From Gammaproteobacteria bacterium (GTDB taxonomy: Bacteria; Pseudomonadota; Gammaproteobacteria; SZUA-152), in NCBI GenBank assembly GCA_032250735.1, contig JAVVEP010000002.1, forward strand, positions 189,293 to 253,292: a stretch of DNA of 64,000 bases. Reading direction: 5' to 3'. A program made the position numbers and the translations under genes. This document shows, in pieces, positions 11,029 to 20,835 of the stretch. How positions within the stretch are numbered: position 1 is the stretch's first letter; each line of letters opens with the position of its first letter. Below the pieces are notes generated by a model. The model worked only from the letters and a program-made list of their open reading frames with translations. It was not told where the DNA came from and made no database searches.

Positions 11029-11652
11029 TTATAGGTTGATCCGCCGTGTTTCCAGAAGGGATTGTGCCGTCTGTAGATCGGTCTCGGTATTGATGTTCAT
11101 GAACACCTCGCTCTCGTTGGAAAAATCGACGATCACCGGCTGCAGGGTATTGACCCAGGTTTCCACTTTCCTCTGACCGGACTCGAGATAGTCTGTTAAC
11201 GATGAAAGCACAGTAGGGCTATAAAGGCCAAACAGGGTCTGTAGGCGGCTGCCGTCGTGGGGGATAACGGCCGATGTGGCCCCTTCGATATAGGCCTCCC
11301 GCAGGCGCGCGGCCAGTTGCGTCGGGAACAAGGGCGCATCACAGGGGACCACGAGCACCGGCATACCGTCTGCCTGCTCCAGTGCGCGCAACAGACCGGC
11401 CAGCGGACCTGCAAAGTGACCAAAGCGGTCTTCCAGTACCGGCAAGCCGTATCGGACATAGTGTTCGATGTTGCGGTTGGCGCTGATAAAGATCCGCGCC
11501 ACTTGCGGTCGCAGGCGGGCGATGGCGTGTTCGATCAGGCAGTTGCCAGCGAAGGGGATCAGGCCCTTATCGATGCCGCCCATGCGGGTTGCGCGGCCGC
11601 CTGCCAGGATCAGTCCGTTCAGTGCGGTGTTATCGGGGGAGTTTTCTGGCAT
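11029..11652 (-). CDS. mobA: Molybdenum cofactor guanylyltransferase MobA
   Basis: Transfers GMP from GTP to molybdopterin to make the MGD form of the cofactor. 207 residues. The nucleotide-binding signature LILAGGRATRMGGIDKGLIP is at residues 14-33, and the metal-binding VLVVPCDAPLFPT is present near residue 98. Seven bases separate it from the upstream greB stop, so all four leftward genes may share a transcript although greB is functionally unrelated. Confidence 0.93.
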   Translation of the reverse strand: MPENSPDNTALNGLILAGGRATRMGGIDKGLIPFAGNCLIEHAIARLRPQVARIFISANRNIEHYVRYGLPVLEDRFGHFAGPLAGLLRALEQADGMPVLVVPCDAPLFPTQLAARLREAYIEGATSAVIPHDGSRLQTLFGLYSPTVLSSLTDYLESGQRKVETWVNTLQPVIVDFSNESEVFMNINTETDLQTAQSLLETRRINL

Positions 11653-11659
11653 AACCGTG

Positions 11660-12184
11660 CTAAGGGCCTGGCGGGGAATGGTCGTCTGCGCGGTAATGCA
11701 CCGCGCTAATATACATCACCACCTCACCCCTGGGGGTGTTGACGGTGACTTCATCATCCACGGATTTCTTCATCAAGGCCCTGGCAACGGGCGAATCCAT
11801 GCTGATATAGCCGGGCCCGGGGTCGATCTCATCCGGGCCGACAATACGGTATGTCAGGCTATTGCCGTCATCGTCCTCCAGCTCCACCCAGGCCCCGAAA
11901 TAGATGCGGCGCTGATCACTCGGCGGCCTGTCGACCACCGTGATGTTGTCCAGCCGCTGGCGCAGAAACCGCACCCGCCGGTCGATCTCCCGCAGCCGCT
12001 TTTTGCCGTAGATATAATCGGCATTTTCGGAACGGTCGCCCTGAGCGGCCGCCTCGCGAACCGCCTGGGTGACCCTGGGGCGTTCCTGCTTCCACAGAAC
12101 ATCGAGCTCTTCCTGCAGACGGCAAAAACCCTCGCGCGTAATATATTTGGAACCCGGTTGTTGTGGAGGGCGATAGCGTCCCAT
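11660..12184 (-). CDS. greB: Transcript cleavage factor GreB
   Basis: Rescues backtracked RNA polymerase by stimulating transcript cleavage. From the chosen ATG the protein is 174 residues. It has the N-terminal coiled-coil with SKYITREGFCRLQEELDVLW, the tip acidic region QGDRSENADYIYGKKRLREI containing the Asp-Glu pair, and a C-terminal FKBP-like domain. The wording fits GreB better than GreA (KRLREIDRRVRFL). The open frame extends 22 codons further upstream, but MGRYRPPQQPG is preferred because AGAAGG lies six bases before that ATG. It is divergent from the ggt gene. Confidence 0.93.
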   Translation of the reverse strand: MGRYRPPQQPGSKYITREGFCRLQEELDVLWKQERPRVTQAVREAAAQGDRSENADYIYGKKRLREIDRRVRFLRQRLDNITVVDRPPSDQRRIYFGAWVELEDDDGNSLTYRIVGPDEIDPGPGYISMDSPVARALMKKSVDDEVTVNTPRGEVVMYISAVHYRADDHSPPGP

Positions 12185-12333
12185 CGGCGGCCTTCTGTGC
12201 TGAAACAAGGTGGCTATTCTAAAGCGTTTGCGTCTCAATGGCGCAGGCATCCGTTGCGCGAGTTACGAACACTTTGCAAAATCGGCGGTATATTCTAGCA
12301 TCAAGTCACCATCATCCTTTTGGCGAAAAAACT

Positions 12334-14052
12334 ATGTTGAGACATTACCGGATACGATTCACTGTTGCTGCCGTGGGCGTAACGATCGCCTTAGCGCTGT
12401 GGCTTGCCCCCGTTGCCCTGGCCGACAAGCCACCCCATGCGGCCATCGCCACGGCCCATCCCGAGGCGACCGCGGCCGGCCATGAGATTCTGGCACTGGG
12501 CGGCAACGCCTTTGATGCCGCGGTGGCCATTACTGCGGTAATCGGTGTGGTGGAACCCTATGGCTCCGGACTCGGGGGCGGGGGCTTCTGGTTGTTGCAC
12601 CGTCAGTCCGATGGCTACCAGACCCTGCTGGATGGGCGGGAAAAGGCCCCGGCCGCGGCGCATCGCGACATGTACCTTGATGCGGAGGGCAATGTGATCG
12701 ACGGCGCCGCGATCAATGGCCCCCTGGCCGCGGGCATCCCCGGCGTGCCGGCGGCCATGGTGCATCTGGCCAAAAACTATGGGCGCCTGCCGCTGCAGAA
12801 AAGCCTGGCACCCGCCATTCGCGTTGCCAGCAACGGCTTTGCGGTCGACGAACAGTATCGGCGTTACGCCACGATGCGCCTGAAGACCCTGCAACAGTAT
12901 CCCGCCACTGCGGAGATTTTTCTGGAAAATGGCGCCGTGCCGCCGCTGGGTCACCGGTTACGGCAGCCGGACCTTGCCCGTACCCTGGAGACGATTGCGC
13001 AACAGGGCAATGCCGGTTTTTATCAGGGTACGATGGCCAGGCGGATCGTCGCCGGGGTCAAACAGGCCGGTGGCCTCTGGAGCCTGGCGGATCTGGAAAA
13101 CTATCGGGTCATCGAACGGGAGCCGATCAGGGTGGACTATCAGGGGATGACCCTGATCTCCGCACCGCTACCATCATCCGGCGGGATTGTGCTTGCCGGC
13201 ATCCTGAATATGTTAAGCCAGTATGATGTCGCGACCATGGACCGCGTTGACCGGACCCATGTCACCCTCGAGGCGATGCGGCGCGCCTATCGTGACCGGG
13301 CGGAATACCTGGGCGACAGTGATTTTGTGGAGGTGCCGGTCGCGCGACTGCTGAGCCGTGAGCACAGCCGGCAGCTGGTCCGTGATCTGCAGCTGGACCG
13401 GGCCACGCCCAGCGAGGAGCTGGCCCCGGTGGGCGATCCCGGCGGCGCGGGCGCGGATACCACCCACTTTTCCGTGCTGGATAAAGACGGTAACCGTGTG
13501 GCGGCGACGCTGAGCGTGAATTACCTGTTCGGTTCCTGTTATGTCGTGCCCGGCACCGGTTTTTTACTCAATGACGAGATGGACGATTTTTCCGCCAAGC
13601 CCGGTGTACCCAATGCCTATGGCCTGGTGGGAGCGGAGGCCAATGCGATAGCGCCCGGCAAACGGCCGCTGTCCAGCATGTCGCCCACCTTCATCGAGAA
13701 TGACCGGGGTGTCGCCTTGTTGGGCACACCGGGCGGTAGCCGGATCATTACCATGGTGCTGTTGGGGGCGTTGGAGTACGACAAGGGCGGGGACGCACCG
13801 GACATTGTGAAGCGGCCGCGCTTTCATCATCAATACCTGCCCGATCTCGTCATGTATGAAAACGAGGCCTTTGATGCAGAGCTGGAGCAGGAGCTGGCCT
13901 TGCGGGGGCATGTGCTGAAAAAACAGATGTCGCCCTATGGCGGCGGCTTTGGCCATTACGGCAATATGCAGGCCGTGGTGTGGGACAAGTCCAGGAACAC
14001 GGTCAGCGCGGCCAGCGACCCGCGGGGCATCGGTGCCGCGACGCTCAAATAA
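12334..14052 (+). CDS. ggt: Gamma-glutamyltransferase, exported
   Basis: Periplasmic or secreted enzyme that cleaves glutathione and other gamma-glutamyl compounds. It self-processes into two subunits. About 572 residues from the ATG at 12334, close to E. coli Ggt. A signal peptide is visible (hydrophobic core VAAVGVTIALALWLAPVALA). The processing threonine is the first Thr of DTTHFSVLDKDGN, near residue 375, and becomes the nucleophile. GSGLGGGGFW and PLPSSGGIVLAG are also present. The open frame runs 32 codons further upstream, but only the later start gives a normal signal peptide. It stands alone between divergent greB and the second EF-G gene. Confidence 0.93.
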   Translation: MLRHYRIRFTVAAVGVTIALALWLAPVALADKPPHAAIATAHPEATAAGHEILALGGNAFDAAVAITAVIGVVEPYGSGLGGGGFWLLHRQSDGYQTLLDGREKAPAAAHRDMYLDAEGNVIDGAAINGPLAAGIPGVPAAMVHLAKNYGRLPLQKSLAPAIRVASNGFAVDEQYRRYATMRLKTLQQYPATAEIFLENGAVPPLGHRLRQPDLARTLETIAQQGNAGFYQGTMARRIVAGVKQAGGLWSLADLENYRVIEREPIRVDYQGMTLISAPLPSSGGIVLAGILNMLSQYDVATMDRVDRTHVTLEAMRRAYRDRAEYLGDSDFVEVPVARLLSREHSRQLVRDLQLDRATPSEELAPVGDPGGAGADTTHFSVLDKDGNRVAATLSVNYLFGSCYVVPGTGFLLNDEMDDFSAKPGVPNAYGLVGAEANAIAPGKRPLSSMSPTFIENDRGVALLGTPGGSRIITMVLLGALEYDKGGDAPDIVKRPRFHHQYLPDLVMYENEAFDAELEQELALRGHVLKKQMSPYGGGFGHYGNMQAVVWDKSRNTVSAASDPRGIGAATLK

Positions 14053-14419
14053 TCCTCTACGCCAGGCGGGTGTCGGGTTTCACCCTGCCTGTAAGCATAA
14101 GCTGTTGAATAGGCTTGTCTTATTTTCGCCCCTCGGTTTTTCGGTTGCCGGCCCCATATCGGATCCGTCAATGGTCCAGTTCTTTGCGGGCCGAAGATAT
14201 TCCCGCTGCCGACCACCCACATGACGAATGTTTAGGTTATAATGCGCGGTTTGGCGACCCCGGGCTTCCCGTTACAAGGGACTGAGGCTGCCAGTCGAGG
14301 GCCGCTTTGGAATTTTTAGGGTTTTCGTTACACCGCTGCAGGTAGGTGAGTGGACGGAACAATCTGTAACCAATGTGCAACCAATGTGTAAATGCATTTT
14401 CAACTTTTAGAGTACTGAC
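14053..14419 (+). other. Intergenic region between ggt and fusA2
   Basis: 367 gene-free bases. Just after ggt there is an imperfect hairpin (arms 14063-14072 and 14081-14091, CAGGCGGGTG against CACCCTGCCTG), but no T run follows, so an intrinsic terminator is doubtful. A TATAAT at 14238-14243 is the best -10 box; its -35 is poor. Two direct copies of AACCAATGTG occur at 14368-14377 and 14379-14388, about 30 bases before the fusA2 start. No RNA gene was recognised. Confidence 0.5.
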
Positions 14420-16504
14420 ATGACCGATCTAAGCCACTACAGAAATATTGGTATCTTTGCGCACGTCGACGCGGGTAAAACCACCACGACGGAACGAATT
14501 CTCAAACTCACCGGCAAGATCCACAAGATCGGTGAAGTGCATGACGGTGAAACAACCACCGACTTTATGGATCAAGAACGTGAGCGCGGGATCACCATTC
14601 AGTCCGCCGCCACCTCCTGTTTTTGGAAGGATTATCGCTTCAACATCATCGATACCCCTGGACACGTGGACTTTACCATCGAGGTATATCGTTCATTGAA
14701 AGTGCTCGACGGCGGTGTGGGCGTGTTCTGTGGATCCGGCGGTGTGGAACCGCAATCCGAAACCAACTGGCGTTATGCGAATGATTCTGAAGTTGCCCGC
14801 GTTATTTTGGTGAACAAACTGGATCGTCTGGGTGCCAATTTCTATCGCGTCGTCAAGCAGGTTGAAGATGTACTTGGTGCGAACCCACTCGTCATGGTGC
14901 TGCCCATCGGTGAAGAAGAAGATTTTGTGGGTGTTGTCGATTTACTGACCCGCAAGGCCTGGGTTTGGGATAACTCTGGTGACCCCAATAACTACGTCAT
15001 TGAAGATGTGCCTGCCAATATGACCGATTTGGTTGAAGAGTGGCGTGAAAAACTCATCGAAACCGCATTGGATCAGGACGATGCGCTGATGGAGAAGTAT
15101 CTGGAAGGTGAAGAGCCTGCGCTGGAAGATGTCAAAAAATGTATTCGCAAGGGCACTATCGCCCTGGACTTCTTCCCCACTTATTGTGGTTCAGCGTTCA
15201 AGAATAAAGGTATTCAGTTGGTATTGGATGCCGTGGTTGATTACCTGCCCAATCCGACCGAAGTGAAACCTCAGCCGGAAACCGATGAGGAAGGTAACGA
15301 GACGGGCAAATTTGCCATTGTCGATCCCGCGAAACCTTTCCGCGCATTGGCGTTTAAAGTCATGGATGACCGTTTTGGCGCCTTGACCTTTATGCGTATC
15401 TATTCAGGCACGTTGCACAAGGGCGATACCGTCCTTAATACCTTTACCGGCAAGAATGAGCGTATTGGTCGTATTGTCGAGATGCACGCAGATGATCGTA
15501 TCGAGCGGGATTCTTGCACCGCGGGTGACATCGTGGCCTTTATCGGTCTGAAGAACACCCAGACCGGCCACACATTGAGCGATCTAAAAGATGTCGGCAC
15601 GCTGGAGCCGATGGTATTCCCTGAGCCGGTTATCTCCATCGCCATCAAGCCGAAAGACAAGGGCGGCGCGGAAAAAATGGGTCTGGCCATAAACAAAATG
15701 ATTGCCGAGGATCCGTCCTTCCGTGTTGAAACAGACGAAGACTCTGGCGAAACCATTATCAAGGGCATGGGCGAGCTGCATCTGGATATCAAGGTCGATA
15801 TCCTCCGACGTACCCACGGCATTGATGTGGAAGTGGGTAAACCGCAGGTGGCCTATCGTGAAACCATCACCCAGCGGGTGGAGGACAGCTATACCCACAA
15901 GAAACAATCCGGTGGTTCCGGTCAATTTGCGAAGATCGACTACATCATCGAGCCGGGCGAACAGAACAGTGGCTTCACCTTTGAGTCCACGGTTACCGGT
16001 GGTAATGTGCCGCGCGAATACTGGCCTGCGGTGCAGAAGGGCTTTAACAGCATGATGAACCAGGGTGTATTGGCCGGGTTCCCTGTGCTGGACGTCCATG
16101 TCAATCTCACGGACGGTGGTTTCCACGCAGTGGACTCCTCGGCCATCGCCTTTGAAATCGCCGGTAAATCCGCTTTTCGTCAGAGTATTCCGAAGGCTGG
16201 CGCACAGCTGCTGGAGCCCATCATGAAGGTGGATGTGTTCACACCTGAAGACCATGTGGGTGACGTGATTGGTGACCTTAACCGTCGTCGCGGCATGATT
16301 GCCGGTCAGGAACCCGGTCCCACCGGTGTGCGTATCAAGGCCAATGCGCCATTGGCGGAGATGTTTGGTTACATCGGCGATCTGCGTACCATGACCTCGG
16401 GTCGTGGCCAGTTCTCCATGGAATTCGCACACTATGCACCGTGTCCGAAGAATGTGGCCGATGCCGTGATCAAGGAAGTACAGGAACGTAACGCCAAGAA
16501 GTAG
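14420..16504 (+). CDS. Elongation factor G, second (FusA2-type) paralogue
   Basis: Translational GTPase, 694 residues, with all five EF-G domains. G1 is [15 protein letters not shown] near residue 14, G3 is DTPGHVDF and G4 is NKLD. Compared with the housekeeping EF-G, the sequence reads [16 protein letters not shown] and [11 protein letters not shown] where FusA normally has VFCAVGGVQPQSETVW and VNKMDRMGANF. It also stands alone, without rpsL, rpsG or tuf. Both points suggest the second EF-G found in many gammaproteobacteria. The role of such paralogues (alternative translocase or recycling factor) is less certain than that of FusA. It is followed by a strong terminator. Confidence 0.85.
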   Translation: MTDLSHYRNIGIFAHVDAGKTTTTERILKLTGKIHKIGEVHDGETTTDFMDQERERGITIQSAATSCFWKDYRFNIIDTPGHVDFTIEVYRSLKVLDGGVGVFCGSGGVEPQSETNWRYANDSEVARVILVNKLDRLGANFYRVVKQVEDVLGANPLVMVLPIGEEEDFVGVVDLLTRKAWVWDNSGDPNNYVIEDVPANMTDLVEEWREKLIETALDQDDALMEKYLEGEEPALEDVKKCIRKGTIALDFFPTYCGSAFKNKGIQLVLDAVVDYLPNPTEVKPQPETDEEGNETGKFAIVDPAKPFRALAFKVMDDRFGALTFMRIYSGTLHKGDTVLNTFTGKNERIGRIVEMHADDRIERDSCTAGDIVAFIGLKNTQTGHTLSDLKDVGTLEPMVFPEPVISIAIKPKDKGGAEKMGLAINKMIAEDPSFRVETDEDSGETIIKGMGELHLDIKVDILRRTHGIDVEVGKPQVAYRETITQRVEDSYTHKKQSGGSGQFAKIDYIIEPGEQNSGFTFESTVTGGNVPREYWPAVQKGFNSMMNQGVLAGFPVLDVHVNLTDGGFHAVDSSAIAFEIAGKSAFRQSIPKAGAQLLEPIMKVDVFTPEDHVGDVIGDLNRRRGMIAGQEPGPTGVRIKANAPLAEMFGYIGDLRTMTSGRGQFSMEFAHYAPCPKNVADAVIKEVQERNAKK

Positions 16505-16538
16505 TGATAATACGGCCGCGCTGGTCAGGCGGTTTGTC

Positions 16539-16577
16539 AAAAAAGGCCGGATGAGTTTTCATCCGGCCTTTTTTTTC
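16539..16577 (+). terminator. Intrinsic terminator after the EF-G gene
   Basis: A perfect stem of GGCCGGATGA and TCATCCGGCC encloses a four-base loop, is preceded by an A run and followed by eight T residues. Because A and T runs flank both sides it could also stop transcription coming from the right, serving the leftward yaeQ gene. Confidence 0.93.
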
Positions 16578-16635
16578 GACCCCATCATTTTTTATTATCG
16601 AGTCACATGAAAAGAATACCTTCCCATACGCCTCG

Positions 16636-17184
16636 TTACGAGGAAGGGTCTTTCCAGATCTTTTTTTCGATCGCCAGGGTCAATGCATTATTGGACAGCC
16701 AGACCTGGCCGTCCTGCAGAGTGCACTGCAACTCGATGTTGCGATCCACCATCGCTTCAAGCTCATCGCTATCGGCGACTGATAGATTGATGACGCTCAG
16801 GTTCCGGAAGCGTTTCAGCCTGGGCTCGATTTGTGACCACCATATCGCGGAGGATCGCTGATTGTAGGTATAAATGATGACGGACTTTGCCTTGCCACAG
16901 GCCTGGCGAATCCGTTTTTCATCGGGTTGACCGAGATCAATCCATAGCAGGATTTCATTGGTCAGGTTTTTTTCCCAGATATCCGGCTCATCATCGGTAC
17001 TGAGTCCCTTGGTGAAGCTCAGCGCATCCGAGGCGTGTAGGGCGAAGGCGACGATGCGCATTAGCATGCGTGCATTCGTTTCGGAAGGGTGACGTGCCAG
17101 GGTCAACTGGTGGGTCTGGTAGTAATGCCGGTCGAGATCCGAGATCTGCAGATCCAGTTTAAAAACCGTCGATTTTAATGCCAC
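16636..17184 (-). CDS. yaeQ: YaeQ family protein
   Basis: 182 residues, the usual size of YaeQ, a proteobacterial family with a PD-(D/E)XK nuclease-like fold and uncertain cellular role. Recognised from the N-terminus MALKSTVFKLDLQISDLDRH and the central EPDIWEKNL and ILLWIDLGQPDEKRI segments, all characteristic of the family. The gene is monocistronic, facing the EF-G terminator, and divergent from the GIY-YIG gene with a 79-base gap. Confidence 0.9.
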   Translation of the reverse strand: MALKSTVFKLDLQISDLDRHYYQTHQLTLARHPSETNARMLMRIVAFALHASDALSFTKGLSTDDEPDIWEKNLTNEILLWIDLGQPDEKRIRQACGKAKSVIIYTYNQRSSAIWWSQIEPRLKRFRNLSVINLSVADSDELEAMVDRNIELQCTLQDGQVWLSNNALTLAIEKKIWKDPSS

Positions 17185-17263
17185 TCGTCTTCCTTTTGCC
17201 TCAGCTGCATCGGGCGCTTAATATGTCACATGATAAGCCTATTTCATCACGAGATCTGTTGCC

Positions 17264-17551
17264 GTGAAACCAGAAACTAATCCCTGGTACGTTTATATCA
17301 TCGTGTGCTCTGACACCTCTCTTTACACCGGGATCAGCACCGATGTCGAGCGTCGGTTTCTGGAACATAAACATCATAAAGGCGCCAAATATTTCCGTGC
17401 GCGCTCCCCAGAAGAGATGGTCTATGTGGAGGGCGGTCATACCCGATCCACCGCCAGCCAGCGTGAGGCAGTGATCAAAAAACTGGATCGGCAGGAAAAG
17501 CTCTCCCTAATCAACTCGGACCGGAATACGCTTCCTAGGTCGCGACAATGA
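17264..17551 (+). CDS. GIY-YIG domain nuclease, YhbQ-like
   Basis: 95-residue single-domain protein. The motif appears as WYVYIIVCSDTSLYTGIS (the Y-x-Y-I...Y-T-G form of GIY-YIG), with the catalytic Arg in DVERRFLEHK and the region GAKYFRARSPEEMVYVE. Small YhbQ/UPF0213-type members are thought to act on nicked or branched DNA, but function here is inferred only. The start is a GTG; there is no better in-frame ATG. The last 17 bases overlap the 3' end of the convergent rapA gene. Confidence 0.85.
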   Translation: MKPETNPWYVYIIVCSDTSLYTGISTDVERRFLEHKHHKGAKYFRARSPEEMVYVEGGHTRSTASQREAVIKKLDRQEKLSLINSDRNTLPRSRQ

Positions 17552-20471
17552 TGCGTAGCGCATCCAGACGCACCGTTGCCGAGGCCAGTGCGCGATTGAC
17601 CGCATCTCGCTGAGCGACAAAGAAGTCGATCTCTTCGCTGCGCACATTGGGATTGTGCGCCTTGAGCCCCCGCAGGCGTGCAATCTCCGGCTCCAGTGTT
17701 TCCACAATCAGTTTTCTGGCGCCGTCGATGAGACTCGGTTTCTGCGCCAGAGCCAACTGTTCGCTGGCCTCCACCATCAATTTTATCTCTCGGGTTTGTG
17801 AACGGATCACGGCATTGGCGGTTTCGGTATCGACCGGGATCAGCGATTGATTGATGTCGCCATGCTTGAGACTGCCGGTCACATTTTTCCCGCGCTGATC
17901 GAGGACCAGTCGAATCGCAGTCGGGGGGAGATAGCGTTTTGATTGCAGCGTGTTGTCGGCAACGGGCTCGAGGATGTACACGCACTCCAGATACATCGTG
18001 CCTGTCGACAGCTGTGGGTATTTTATGGCGACCAGCGAAGTGTTGCCGGTCTGGTTGCTGAGCACCAGATCCAGTGCGCCGGTGGCAAGTGGGTGCTCCC
18101 AGGTAATAAAGTGCATGTCTTCATTGGAGAGTGCCAGATCACGACGGTAGGTGACCTTCATGCCGTCACTTTCAAGTCCGGGAAAATGCGAGTGCATGTG
18201 CTCGCCCGGCCGGACAATGTAACAGTCGGTACTGTGAATTTCGGTATCGACACCAAAGCAGTCAAAGACCTTTTCCAGATAATCCTGGATAGCGGTGTTT
18301 TCATCGCTGGATTGCGCTCGTTCCTGCAATTTTTTGGCGGCCGCGGGTATACAGGAATTGTATTCCAGCAATATGTCCCGGCCCTTATGCAGTTTTTCAT
18401 TGAGCGCGGCCGACAGTTCCCTGGCCTGGCTGATCAGTGTGGCGTGGCGTTCGGTCTGTTGCAGGCAGGCCAGTTCCTGCAGAAATTCATCCTCCAGTTG
18501 CTGGAACACATTGGGTCCTACCGGGCAGGTCTTTTCGAACGCGGACAGCCCCTGCTGATACCAGTGGAACATCAGGCTCTGTGGACTCTCCGTAAAATAG
18601 GGTGCATGAATCTGGATGGTCTGTGTCTGGCCGATGCGATCCAGGCGACCGATCCGCTGTTCCAGCAGATCCGGGTTCAACGGTAGATCAAATAGTACCA
18701 GGTGATGCGAAAACTGGAAGTTGCGACCCTCGCTGCCGATCTCCGAGCAGATCAGAATCTGCCCACCGTTTTCCATATCGGCAAAATGGGCGGCGGCCCG
18801 GTCACGTTCGATGATACTGAGGTTTTCGTGGAACACCGGTGCATGCAGTCCTGTCCGGGTCTTGAGTGCCTGTGCGATCCCCAGGGCCGTCGATGTGTTG
18901 GCGGCGATGACCAGGATCTTTGCTGGCCGGTAGTGCCGGATGGTGTCCAGCAGCCAGTCGATCCTCGGGTCGAAGGATGTCCACACCGCCTGCTCGGCTT
19001 TCGCCGGCGGCAATATATCCGGACACAGCAACGACCTTGCGCTGGATAGATCGAGCGGTTGATGGGCGTCGATGAAGGTTTGGTAGTTGTCGGCGTAGGC
19101 TGCGGGCAGCGGCAGAGGGTAGGCGTTGAGCTGTCGTCCCGGAAAGCCTTTGACCGCCGCGCGCGTATTGCGAAACAGTACCCGACCCGTGCCATGGCGA
19201 TCCAGCAGCATATCCACAAGTCGCTGCTTGATGTCCTGCCGGCGAGCCCCCGCGGCATCGCTGCCGTTATCATCGGCGGTCAGACACTGGATCAGGGCGG
19301 CATTACTGGCATCATCGTTCTCCACCAGCACCTGCTGCAGGGTCGCCTGTGTTGCCGGCGATATTTTTTCATCGCTGGTTAATGTGCGCAGCAGTTCTTC
19401 CACGGCCTCGGCGACAGGACGGTAATGCTTTTCCTCCTCAAGGAATGCATCAAAATCCGGGAACCGGTCAGGGTCCAGCAGCCGCAGCCGCGCGAAATGA
19501 CTCTCCTTGCCGAGCTGCTCCGGGGTTGCCGTCAGTAACAGAACCCCCTTGGTCTCGGCCGCCAGCGCCTCGATCAACGCATATTCCGGGCTGCTGTTGC
19601 CGGGTGACCATTGCAGGTGATGCGCCTCATCCACCACCAGAAGATCCCATTCACCGGCCAGCACCTGTTCCACCCGGCGGGAATTGGTCGACAAGAAACC
19701 CTGGCTGCACAAGATGAGCTGTTCGGTCTGGAAGGGGTTTACCTGTTCGGTGCCTTCCTCCAGGTCCGCGCAGCGTTCTTCATCAAACACACTGAAGTAG
19801 AGATTGAAGCGGCGCAGCATCTCGACCAGCCACTGATGCACCAGGCTTTCAGGGACAATGATCAACACCCGTCTGGCCCGTTCCGTCAACAATTGCTGAT
19901 GCAGGATCAGACCGGCCTCAATGGTTTTGCCCAGACCAACCTCGTCCGCCAGCAGCACGCGCGGGGCGTAACGGTGCGCCACCTCATGGGCGATAAAAAG
20001 CTGATGGGGTATGAGACTGGTACGCACACCGATCAGGCCATAGAGGTCGGAATGGGCGAGGCGGTTGGCATAGCGCAGGCTCTGGTAGCGCAGCTCGAAC
20101 CACTTGTTGGCATCAAGCTGGCCGGCAAACAGCCGCTCGGTGGGGCGGTTTAATTGAATGGCGTTGTCCAGCTGCGTCTCCGGCCAGGCCAGGGTTTCGC
20201 CCCGCGCACCCTTGCCGCGATAGATCAGCAGGCCAGCCTGTTCGCTCACGGACTCCACATGCAGGATCTCACCGGCCTGGTTGTGGACGCTGTCGCCGGG
20301 CCCGAATCTGACGCGGGTCAGGGGTGCGGTCTGTTTTGCATAGATGCGGGTCTCGCCGGTGGCGAGAAAGTCCACGGTAATGGTGCGATGCTCAACGGCG
20401 ACGATGGTGCCCAGGCCCATGTCCGCCTCGGTGTCACTGATCCAGCGTTGGCCGACGGTTATTTCTTGCAC
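17535..20471 (-). CDS. rapA: RNA polymerase-associated ATP-dependent translocase RapA
   Basis: Swi2/Snf2-family ATPase that binds RNA polymerase and helps it recycle after transcription. 978 residues against 968 in E. coli. N-terminal Tudor-like domains are followed by the helicase core: Walker A in LADEVGLGKTIEAGLILH near residue 175, the DEAH box VVDEAHHLQW near residue 280 and LLTATP. The second RecA lobe has CSEIGSEGRNFQFSHHLVLF and EQRIGRLDRIGQ, and the C-terminal part is the RapA-specific domain. The gene stands alone, overlapping the GIY-YIG gene tail to tail. Confidence 0.96.
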   Translation of the reverse strand: MQEITVGQRWISDTEADMGLGTIVAVEHRTITVDFLATGETRIYAKQTAPLTRVRFGPGDSVHNQAGEILHVESVSEQAGLLIYRGKGARGETLAWPETQLDNAIQLNRPTERLFAGQLDANKWFELRYQSLRYANRLAHSDLYGLIGVRTSLIPHQLFIAHEVAHRYAPRVLLADEVGLGKTIEAGLILHQQLLTERARRVLIIVPESLVHQWLVEMLRRFNLYFSVFDEERCADLEEGTEQVNPFQTEQLILCSQGFLSTNSRRVEQVLAGEWDLLVVDEAHHLQWSPGNSSPEYALIEALAAETKGVLLLTATPEQLGKESHFARLRLLDPDRFPDFDAFLEEEKHYRPVAEAVEELLRTLTSDEKISPATQATLQQVLVENDDASNAALIQCLTADDNGSDAAGARRQDIKQRLVDMLLDRHGTGRVLFRNTRAAVKGFPGRQLNAYPLPLPAAYADNYQTFIDAHQPLDLSSARSLLCPDILPPAKAEQAVWTSFDPRIDWLLDTIRHYRPAKILVIAANTSTALGIAQALKTRTGLHAPVFHENLSIIERDRAAAHFADMENGGQILICSEIGSEGRNFQFSHHLVLFDLPLNPDLLEQRIGRLDRIGQTQTIQIHAPYFTESPQSLMFHWYQQGLSAFEKTCPVGPNVFQQLEDEFLQELACLQQTERHATLISQARELSAALNEKLHKGRDILLEYNSCIPAAAKKLQERAQSSDENTAIQDYLEKVFDCFGVDTEIHSTDCYIVRPGEHMHSHFPGLESDGMKVTYRRDLALSNEDMHFITWEHPLATGALDLVLSNQTGNTSLVAIKYPQLSTGTMYLECVYILEPVADNTLQSKRYLPPTAIRLVLDQRGKNVTGSLKHGDINQSLIPVDTETANAVIRSQTREIKLMVEASEQLALAQKPSLIDGARKLIVETLEPEIARLRGLKAHNPNVRSEEIDFFVAQRDAVNRALASATVRLDALRIIVAT

Positions 20472-20660
20472 GATATTGCGTCTCTGGGGTTAGAAATTTC
20501 ATTCGTTAGGGGCGGCGTATAGTAGATGAAACAGGCGTCGATTCCCACCGCAAACCCCGCCGCGCCCGCGGCAGACATGCCCCGCTGCATGCCGGTTCAG
20601 GCCTGTTAGTCGCCGTGCTGGGCGCGCCTCCTTCTCCCTACGTTCGGCCAGCCCCCTTGT

Positions 20661-20677
20661 TTGGCATTAAACCTGCA
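20661..20677 (+). promoter_or_regulatory. Possible sigma-54 promoter for tpsB-tpsA
   Basis: TTGGCATTAAACCTGCA has the GG-N10-GC spacing and the TTGGCA and TGCA elements of -24/-12 promoters, with one departure from the usual TTGCA. It lies about 160 bases before the tpsB start. No enhancer-binding protein gene is nearby, so this is a suggestion only. Confidence 0.35.
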
Positions 20678-20683
20678 TATTCC

Positions 20684-20700
20684 CTGTGCAATGCGCACAG
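20684..20700 (+). promoter_or_regulatory. Dyad just after the putative -12 element
   Basis: CTGTGC and GCACAG form a perfect six-base inverted repeat with a five-base centre, beginning eight bases after the GC of the putative -12 element. A regulator could bind here; none can be named. Confidence 0.35.
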
Positions 20701-20751
20701 GCGTGGCTCACCACGGCCTGATGATGTCATCGCCAGCGCCGCTATGAGGCA

Positions 20752-20808
20752 GGGTTTTATGGGTTATCGATGGGTTTTATCAATGGGTCTATCACTGGGT
20801 TTATCAAT
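20752..20808 (+). repeat. Degenerate 9-13 bp tandem repeats in the tpsB leader
   Basis: Five successive units follow the pattern GGGT(T)TTATCAAT with length and base changes, starting at 20752, 20761, 20772, 20785 and 20797. They end 27 bases before the assigned start codon. Unit length is irregular, so they are not a simple phase-variable tract. Confidence 0.6.
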
Positions 20809-20835
20809 GCGTAATCAAACACGCTGGATCGTGAT

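Larger units (their letters stand above)
20472..20835 (+). other. Intergenic region upstream of the two-partner secretion pair
   Basis: 364 bases between divergent rapA and the tpsB gene. It contains a possible sigma-54 promoter (20661-20677), a 6+6 dyad (20684-20700) and a run of five degenerate GGGT-rich repeats (20752-20808), each listed separately. An open frame spans 20615-20842 but has no family resemblance and is not called. Confidence 0.6.
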
